Shown: piece by piece, positions 1 through 8,821 of the stretch
Position numbering within the stretch: position 1 is the stretch's first letter
How the letters are laid out: every line of letters starts with the position of its first letter
Source of the DNA: Alviniconcha marisindica
Taxonomy: Eukaryota > Mollusca > Gastropoda > Provannidae
Length of the DNA: 64,000 bases
Direction: 5' to 3'
Assembly (NCBI GenBank): GCA_018857735.1
Contig: JABMCL010001097.1
Span: 393,501-457,500 of the forward strand
Program-made: the position numbers and the translations under genes
The notes under the pieces: generated by a model
Databases searched by the model: none
Seen by the model: the letters and a program-made list of their open reading frames with translations, nothing else
What the model was told of the DNA's origin: nothing

Positions 1-1111
1 TTTCAGGGGACCCTAGCAAGACAGTCAGCATCCCTGTGTAAGGAAGCTTGCGGTCACTCTGTCTGTCTGTGCCGACCCAACCCCTCCCCATCTTTCTGTT
101 TCACGGTGAAGCAACTCCATCAGAACTGTGTGTGTGGCGTGTTTCAGCGGACCCTAGCTAGACAGTCAGCATCCCACTTTGTCTCTGTCTGCCACCCCCC
201 CTCCCACCCCCTCCCTGCTTCCCATCCCGCCATCTTTCTGTTTCATTGTGAAGCCACAGTCCGTCAGAACTGTGACAGTGGTGACACTTGTGTGTGTGGC
301 GTGTTTCAGCGGACCCTAGCAAGACAGTCAGCATCGCTGTGTAAGGAAGCTTTTGGTCGCTCTGTCTGTCTGCCACCCCTACACCCCCACACCACACCAC
401 ACCCCACCCCCACCTCTTCTTCCCCACCCCCCATCCTGCCATCTTTCTGTTTCAACATGAAGCGACAGTCTGTCAGAACTGTGACGGTGGTGACACGTGT
501 GTGTGGCGTGTTTCAGCGGACCCTAGCAAGACAGTCAGCATCCCTGTGTAAGGAAGCTTTTGGTCGCTCTGTCTGTCTGCCCCCCCTACACCCCCACACC
601 ACACCACACCCCACCCCCACCTCTTCTTCCCCACCCCCCATCCTGCCATCTTTCTGTTTCAACATGAAGCGACAGTCTGTCAGAACTGTGACGGTGGTGA
701 CACGTGTGTGTGGCGTGTTTCAGCGGACCCTAGCAAGACAGTCAGCATCCCTGTGTAAGGAAGCTTTTGGTCGCTCTGTCTGTCTGCCCCCCCTACACCC
801 CCACCACACCACACCCCACCCCCACCTCTTCTTCCCCACCCCCCATCCTGCCATCTTTCTGTTTCAACATGAAGCGACAGTCTGTCAGAACTGTGACGGT
901 GGTGACACGTGTGTGTGGCGTGTTTCAGCGGACCCTAGCAAGACAGTCAGCATCCCTGTGTAAGGAAGCTTTTGGTCGCTCTGTCTGTCTGCCCCCCCTA
1001 CACCCCCACACCACACCACACCCCCACCCACCCATCTTTCTGTTTCATCGTGAAGCGACAGTCCATCAGCACTGTGACGGTGGTGACACCTGTGGGTGTG
1101 GCGTGTTTCAG
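1..1111 (+). repeat. Tandem copies of the PRPF3 exon A acceptor and exon start
   Basis: Pseudo-exon starts after tttcag fall at about 7, 148, 310, 517, 724 and 929, and the true exon is at 1112, so units are 141-207 bp. Each decoy keeps the exon's first 30 or so bases with one constant change (ccctagcaag against ccctaccaag in the true exon). Four decoys then read gtgtaagg, a good donor, where the true exon reads gtgtacctg. Between them are variable C-rich intron segments. Confidence 0.9.
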
Positions 1112-1255
1112 CGGACCCTACCAAGACAGTCAGCATCCCTGTGTACCTGACGAAGAAAGAGCGCAAGAAGCTGCGGCGACAGAGTCGACAGGAGGCAGAG
1201 AAAGAGCTTCAGGAAAAGATCAGGATCGGCCTTGCACCACAGCCAGAACCCAAGG
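1112..1255 (+). CDS. PRPF3: PRPF3 exon A (basic helix [13 protein letters not shown])
   Basis: The acceptor is tttcag and the donor is G|GTGGGT. The exon is 144 bp, starting with two bases of a split codon and ending with one. It reads [19 protein letters not shown] and continues through [19 protein letters not shown]. The last base joins the next exon to make the Val of PEPKV, as in other Prp3 proteins. Six imperfect copies of its acceptor and first 30 bases lie directly upstream, and a 32-bp array containing its donor lies directly downstream. Confidence 0.93.
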
Positions 1256-4200
1256 GTGGGTAGCTTGTTGTACTGACCGTCCCAAGGGTGGGTAGCTTGT
1301 TGCACTGACCGTCCCAAGGGTGGGTAGCTTGTTGTACTGACCATCCCATGGGTGGGTAGCTTGTTGTACTGACCGTCCCAAGGGTGGGTAGCTTGTTGTA
1401 CTGACCATCCCAAAGGGTGGGTAGCTTGTTGCACTGACCGTCCCACGGGTGGGTAGCTTGTTGCACAGACCGTCCCAACGGTGGGTAGCTTGTTGCACTG
1501 ACCGTCCCAAGGGTGGGTAGCTTGTTGCACTGACCGTCCCAACGGTGGGTAGCTTGTTGCACTGACCGTCCCAAGGGTGGGTAGCTTGTTGCACTGACCG
1601 TCCCATGGGTGGGTAGCTTGTTGCACTGACCGTCCCATGGGTGGGTAGCTTGTTGCACTGACCGTCCCATGGGTGGGTAGCTTGTTGCATCATGGTGGTA
1701 CTGGCACTGACTCCCAAGGGTGGGTAGCTTGTTGCACTGACGTCCCAAGGGTGGGTAGCTTGTTGCACTGACGGTCCCAAGGGTGGGTAGCTTGTTGCAC
1801 TGACTGTCCCAAGGGTGGGTAGCTTGTTGCACTGACGTCCCAAGGGTGGGTAGCTTGTTGCACTGACGTCCCAAGGGTGGGTAGCTTGTTGCACTGACGG
1901 TCCCAAGGGTGGGTAGCTTGTTGCACTGACGGTCCCAAGGGTGGGTAGCTTGTTGCACTGACGTCCCAAGGGTGGGTAGCTTGTTGCACTGACCGTCCCA
2001 AGGGTGGGTAGCTTGTTGCACTGACCGTCCCAAGGGTGGGTAGCTTGTTGCACTGACCGTCCCAAGGGTGGGTAGCTTGTTGCAGTGACCGTCCCAAGGG
2101 TGGGTAGCTTGTTGCAGTGACCATCTCAAGGGTGGGTAGCTTGTTGCAGTGACCAACCCAAGGGTGGGTAGCTTGTTGCATCATGATGGTACTGGTACTG
2201 ACTGCTGTGTCTGACGTTGGCGCTGTGCAGATGTTTACGTTGACCATCCCAAGGGTGGGTAGCTTGTTGCATCATGATGGTACTGGTACTGACTGCTGTG
2301 TCTGACGTTGGCACTGTGCAGATGTTTACGTTGACCATCCCAAGGGTGTGTAGCTTGTTGCATCACGATGGTACTGGTACTGACTGCTGTGTCTGAGGTT
2401 GGCGCTGTGTAGACGTTTGAGTTGACCAGTCTGAAGGTGTGTAGCTGATATGGGTGTGTCTGTGCTTCCAGTGGGGATGGCCAGCCTGATGTGGTTGTGT
2501 GTTCACTTCCAGAGCAGATAGCCAGATTGGTGCAGGTGTGTTTTTCCTTGCAGTGCGGATAGCCAAATGATGCGGTTGTGTTTTCCCTTGCAGTGCGGAT
2601 AGCCAAATGATGCGGTTGTGTTTTCCCTTGCAGTGCGAATAGCCAAATGATGCGGTTGTTTTTTCCTTGCAGTGCGGATAGCTAAATGATGCGGTTGTAT
2701 TTTTCCATGCAGTGTGGATGGCCAAATGATGCGGTTGTGTTTTCCCTTGCAGTGAGAATGGCCAACCTGATGCGGGTGCTGGGCACAGAGGCAGTGCAGG
2801 ACCCCACCAAGGTGGAGGCCCACGTGCGGGCCCAGATGGCCAAGCGACAGAGGTCAGTTCCCACACCCACCCATCCCACTCCACGCATGCACACATGCAT
2901 GCACACACACACACACACATGCACACACACACACACGTACACACACACACACAAATGGCAGACCTTGAAATGACATGCAACCCATGACTAAGGTGATGTT
3001 GGTGGCATGATGTCAACGTTTCCTGTTGACTGTGGTGATGTTGGTGGCATGATGTCAGTGTTTCCTGTTGACTGTGGTGATGTTGGTGGCATGATGTCAG
3101 TGTTTCCTGTTGACTGTGGTGATGTTGGTGGCATGATGTCAGTGTTTCCTGTTGACGTGGTGATGTTGGTGGCATGATGTCAGTGTTTCCTGTTGACTGT
3201 GGTGATGTTGGTGGCATGATGTCAGTGTTTCCTGTTGACTGTGGTGATGTTGGTGGCATGATGTCGGTGTTTCCTGTTGACTGTGGTGATGTTGGTGGCA
3301 TGATGTCGGTGTTTCCTGTTGACTGTGGTGATGTTGGTGGCATGATGTCAGTGTTTCCTGTTGACTGTGGTGATGTTGGTGGCATGATGTCAGTGTTTCC
3401 TGTTGACTGTGGTGATGTTGGTGGCATGATGTCAGTGTTTCCTGTTGACTGTGGTGATGTTGGTGGCATGATGTCAGTGTTTCCTGTTGACTGTGGTGAT
3501 GTTGGTGGCATGATGTCAGTGTTTCCTGTTGACTGTTGACAGGGCCCATGAGGAGGCCAACGCAGCTCGCAAACTGACGACGGAGCAGCGGCGAGATAAA
3601 AAGGTCCGCAAGATCAAAGAGGACACGTCTCTGGGAGTCCACGTGGCCGTCTACAGGTCTGTTTTATGTCTGTCTTGTCTCAGTGTGTCTGTCTGCACAT
3701 CAGTTTTTTGTCGAGTCTCAGTGTCTGTGTAGTTCTGCAGGTTGACTGTCTGTGCTGTCTTTGTGAAGATCTGCAGGTCAGTTTTCTGTCCAGCCGGTGT
3801 GGATATGTATGTCATTCTGGTCCCAGGTTTCTGTCTTGTCTGTGTGGATCTACCTGGTATAGGTCTGGTTTCTGTCTTGTCTGTGTGGATCTACCTGGTA
3901 TAGGTCTGGTTTCTGTCTTGTCTGTGTGGATCTCACCGGTATAGGTCTGGTTTCTGTTTGTCTGTGTGGATCACCGGTATAGGTCTGGTTTCTGTCTTGT
4001 CTGTGTGGATCTGCCGGTATAGGTCTGGTTTCTGTCTTGTCTGTGTGGATCTACCCGGTATAGGTCTGGTTTCTGTCTTGTCTGTGTGGATCTACCTGGT
4101 ATAGGTCTGGTTTCTGTCTTGTCTGTGTGGATCTACCTGGTATAGGTCTGGTTTCTGTCTTGTCTGTGTGGATCTACCCGGTATAGGTCTGGTTTCTGTT

Positions 4201-4906
4201 TGTCTGTGTGGATCTACCGGTATAGGTCTGGTTTCTATCTTGTCTGTGTGGATCTGCCTGGTATAGGTCTGGTTTCTATCTTGTCTGTGTGGATCTGCCT
4301 GGTATAGGTCTGGTTTCTGTCTTGTCTGTGTGGATCTGCACAGGACAGGTCTGGTTTCTGTGTTGTCCGTGTGGATCTGCACAGGTCTGGTTTCTGTTTT
4401 GTCTGTGTACAGGGTAGTGTGTAAGCTGACAGCTGGTGTGTGTTTGTCAGCTACTGAACACAGGATAGTGTGTAGGCTGACAGCTGGTGTGTGTTTGTCA
4501 GCTATTGAACACAGGGTAGTGTGTAGGCTGACAGCTGGTGTGTGTTTGTCAGCTATTGAACACAGGGTAGTGTGTAGGCTGACAGCTGGTGTGTGTGTGT
4601 GACAGGGTTCGAGACCTGAACAATCGTTTAGGCACAAATTCAAGATTTTTAGCGGGAAAGCCAGGGCAGTCTTCTGACCGGGTGTTTTGGTGCTTTAGAC
4701 CAAAACCTTTTCAAAGTTCGTTGGACGGAAGCAGCTTCAAGGGGATTTTGGGGGGGGTTTTGGGGGGGGGTTTTGGGTGGGTGGGTCTGTGTAAGTGCTT
4801 GCAGGTGTGCATTTATGTTGTTGAACGCTTGATAAACCATCAGTGCAACTGGAACACTATTCAGAGCACACTGTATGTTGTTGACCCCATTCTACTTTAT
4901 TGACTG

Positions 4907-4988
<82 letters not shown>

Positions 4989-7900
4989 TCATGGTATTTT
5001 CTGTTACACATATATGTTTGACCTCTTTTTAGTGTCATGGTGTTTGCTGTTACACATGTTTGACCTCTCTTTGATGTCATGGTGTTTTCAGCACCACATG
5101 TATGACCTCTCATAGTGTTTTCTGTTACACGTTTGACCTCTCTTTAGTGTCGTGGTGTTTTGTGTTACACATGTGTGACCTCTCTTTAGTGTCGTGGTGT
5201 TTTGTGTTACACATGTTTGACCTCTAGTGTCGTGTTTTGTGTTACACACGTTTGACCTCTCATTGGTGTCGTGGTGTTTTGTGTTACACATGTTTGACCT
5301 CTCTTTAGGGTTGTGATGTTTTCTATCACACACGTTTGACCTCTCTTTAGTGTCGTGGTGTTTTGTGTTACGCACGTTTGACCTCTCTTTAATGTCGTGG
5401 TGTTTTGTATTACACATGTTTGACCGCTGTTTAGTGTCGTGGTGTTTTCTGTTACACACGTTTGACCACTCTTTAGTGTCGTGGTGTTTTCTGTTACACA
5501 CGTTTGACCGCTCTTTAGTCTCGTGGTGTTTTCTGTTACACACATTTGACCGCTCTTTAGTGTTGTGGTGTTTTCTGTTACACATGTTGACCGCTCTTTA
5601 GTATCATGGTTATCTGTTACCCATGATTGACCTCTCATTGGTGTCATGGTGTTTTCTGTTACACATGTTTGACCTCTCTTTGGTGTCATGGTGTTTTGTT
5701 ACACGTTTGACCTCTGGTGTCATGGTGTTTTTTGCTACACATGTTTGACCACTCTTTGGTGTCACGTTGTTTACTGTCCCAGATGTTAGACATCTCCCTA
5801 CTGTCTGACTGGATGTTTTGCCTGGTGGTGGTGGTGGTGAAGTGATGCTTAATGTCCTCAGATGTCAGTTGACATATTAGGGACAAGTTGTGACCAATGC
5901 CGAAGCACGGTTCAATAATCTTTACGTCCACGGAAACCAGAAGGCTCGTTAGGACGGACAGCCCAGGACGTCCACCTCGACTCTCACACAGTTCCTGAAC
6001 TATGATGTTTTGCCTGTCTCTTGTGTCTGACTGGGTTGTCCCACATGTATGACCTTTCTCTAGTGTCTGACTGTGTTGTCCCACATGTTTGGCCTTTCTC
6101 TGGTGTCTGACTGTGTTGTCCCACATGTTTGACCTGTTTCTGGTTTCTGTCTGTGTTGCCCAATGTATTTGACTTCACTGTGGTGTCTGACTGGATTTTT
6201 GACCTGTCTCTGGTGTCTGACTGGGTTGGCCCACTTGTTTGACCTGTCTCTATTGTTTGACTGGGTTTTTGACCTGTCTCTGGTGTCTGTTTTTTTTACC
6301 TGTCTCTGGTGTCTGACTGGGTTTTTGACCTGTCGAGTGTTTGACTGGGTTTTTGACCTGTCTCTGGTGTTGTCCCACATGCTTGACCTGTCTCTGGTGT
6401 CTGACTGGGTTGTCCCCCATGTTTGACCTGTCCTAGTGTTTGACTGGTTTTTGACTGTTCTGGTGTTGTACCTGTCTCTGGTGTTGTCCCACATGCTTGA
6501 CCTGTCCTGGTGTCTGACTGGGTTGTCCCACATGTTTGACCTGTCTCTAGGTGTTTGGGTTTCCCACATGCTTGACCTGTCTCTGGTGTTGTCCCACATG
6601 CTTGACCTGTCTCTGGCGTTGTCCCACATGCTTGACCTGTCTCTGGTGTCTACAGGTCCCAAGCAGCAGCGCAAGTTCAAGCGGCTGATGCTGCACAGGA
6701 TCAAATGGTCCGAGGGCAAGAAACACACCAAGGATGAAGGTGAGGGCGCCTCTGTCCCGCGTGGCCTCTAGTCCTGCGCTCAGCCGTTAATCCAGCCAAC
6801 TGAATGGGGTTCCTGAATCGAAATACCGGGAGAATTTCTCAGTGCTTTTGTGACTCAGGGTTCGCACGGTCTTTGAAAGTTTGGGAAAAATGGGATAAGC
6901 TTTTCAAGGCCTTGAAAGTCTGTGAAAACTGAGTGGGGACTGTGAAGGTTTGTACATTTTGTGGTCTTCAGAATGCTAAGGGAACACTATCAGCTTATCA
7001 GTCAGAAACTGCATTTCCCAAGACCAAACAGTAGTTTAAACCAAAACATTGACCATGGAAAATCACAAAGAACGTTCTTCCTATCAGTTTTGACTGATAG
7101 AGAGCGTCGGCCATTGGCTCCAGTAAGGGTTACGCCCCTTTACTGGATGCGTGGAAGAGTTGCATACCTTCATATGTTGCTTTTCCGCGCCATATTGCAA
7201 ATGTTTGTGAAAAGTTTGTGAATTTCGAAAGGATTTTTCTGTATGAACCCTCTGTGTGTTTTAAACTCCAAATCCCAGGGCCAGTAGCCAGAATTCTAGC
7301 AGACTGAGTGGAGTTCCTGCATCCCCGTGCCAGGAGAATACAAACACAGAAATTCAGAATCCCAGGACCAAAAATCTAGCAAATTGAGTTGGGTTCCAGC
7401 AAAATGTTCTCAGTAAGTGGAGTCAACCAAAAACGGAACAAACAAAAAGGAAAAATTTCGTTGGGATACTATTGCTTAATTTAGCGAAGCGTTTGTAGTA
7501 GGTTTTGTTGATTGCTGATGGGTGACGTCGTGATCACCTTTTCTTTCTGCAGATGACAGTGATGAAGAAGAGGAGGCAGAAAAGTCCAATAAATGTGTCC
7601 TCGTCTGGGAGGTGAGCAAGGCAGTTCTCTCTCTCTCTCTCTTTTTCACTCTGTCTCAGTCTCTTTGCCACTCTCTGTCTGTCTGTCTCTCCCTGTCCCT
7701 CTCTGTCTCAGTCTCTTTGTCTCTCTGTCTCTCCCTGTCCCTCTGTGTCTCACTCTCTTTGCCTCTCTGTCTCTCCCTGTCCCTCTGTGTCTCAGTCTCT
7801 CTGTCTCTCCCTGTCCCTCTGTGTCTCATTCTCTTTGTCTCTCCCTGTCCCTCTCTGTCTCAGTCTCTTTGCCTCTCTGTCTCTCCCTGTCCCTCTCTGT

Positions 7901-8756
7901 CTCAGTCTCTCTGTCTCTCCCTGTCCCTTTGTGTCTCAGTCTCTCTGTCTCTCCCTGTCCCTCTCTGTCTCAGTCTCTCTGTCTCTCCCTGTCCCTTTTG
8001 TCCAGTCTCTTGTCTCCCCGTCCCTTTGCTCAGTCTCTTCTCTCTGTCTCTCCCTGTCCCTCTCTGTCTCAGTCTCTTTGTCTCTCCTCTTGTCCCTCTC
8101 TGTCTCACTCTCTTTGTCTCTCTGTCTCTCCCTGTCTCTCTCTGTCTCAGTCTCTTTGCCTCTCTGTCTCTCCCTGTCCCTCTCTGTCTCAGTCTCTTTG
8201 TCTCTCCCTGCTCCCTCTCTGTCTCAGTCTCTTTGCCTGTCTGTCTCTCCCTGTCCCTCTCTGTCTCACTCTCTTTGTCTCTCCCTGTCCCTCTCTGTCT
8301 CAGTCTCTTTGCCTTTCTGTCTCTCCCTGTCTCTGTCTCAGTCTCTTTGTCTCTCTGTCTCTCCCTCTCTGTCTCAGTCTCTTTGCCTGTCTGTCTCTCC
8401 CTGTCCCTCTCTGTCTCACTCTCTTTGTCTCTCCCTGTCCCTCTCTGTCTCAGTCTCTTTGCCTCTCTGTCTCTCCCTGTCCCTCTCTGTCTCACTCTTT
8501 GCCACTCTCTGTCTGTCTGTCTCCCTGTTTCTCTTTTTCTCCGTCTTGCCTCTCTGTCTCTCCCTGTCCGTCTCTGTCTCCATCTCTTTGCCTCTGTCTC
8601 TCCCTGTCCGTCTCTGTCTCACTCTCTTTGCCACTCTCTGTCTGTCTCCCTGTCAGTCTCTCATTCTGTGTCTGTCTCTTTGCCTCTGTCTGTCTGTCTC
8701 ACTTTGTGTTGAAGTTTTTGTGTTCCTTGTATAAATTTTCAATCATTCATTCATGC

Positions 8757-8821
<65 letters not shown>

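Noticed and set aside
1209..2247. Minus-strand frames of [18 protein letters not shown] type
   Set aside because: They read the 32-bp minisatellite in the antisense direction; no start context, no homologue, and frame changes at each one-base indel.
2363..3642. Minus-strand frame [14 protein letters not shown] repeated
   Set aside because: The 42-bp unit is divisible by three and stays open by chance; it is antisense to PRPF3 and overlaps its exons.
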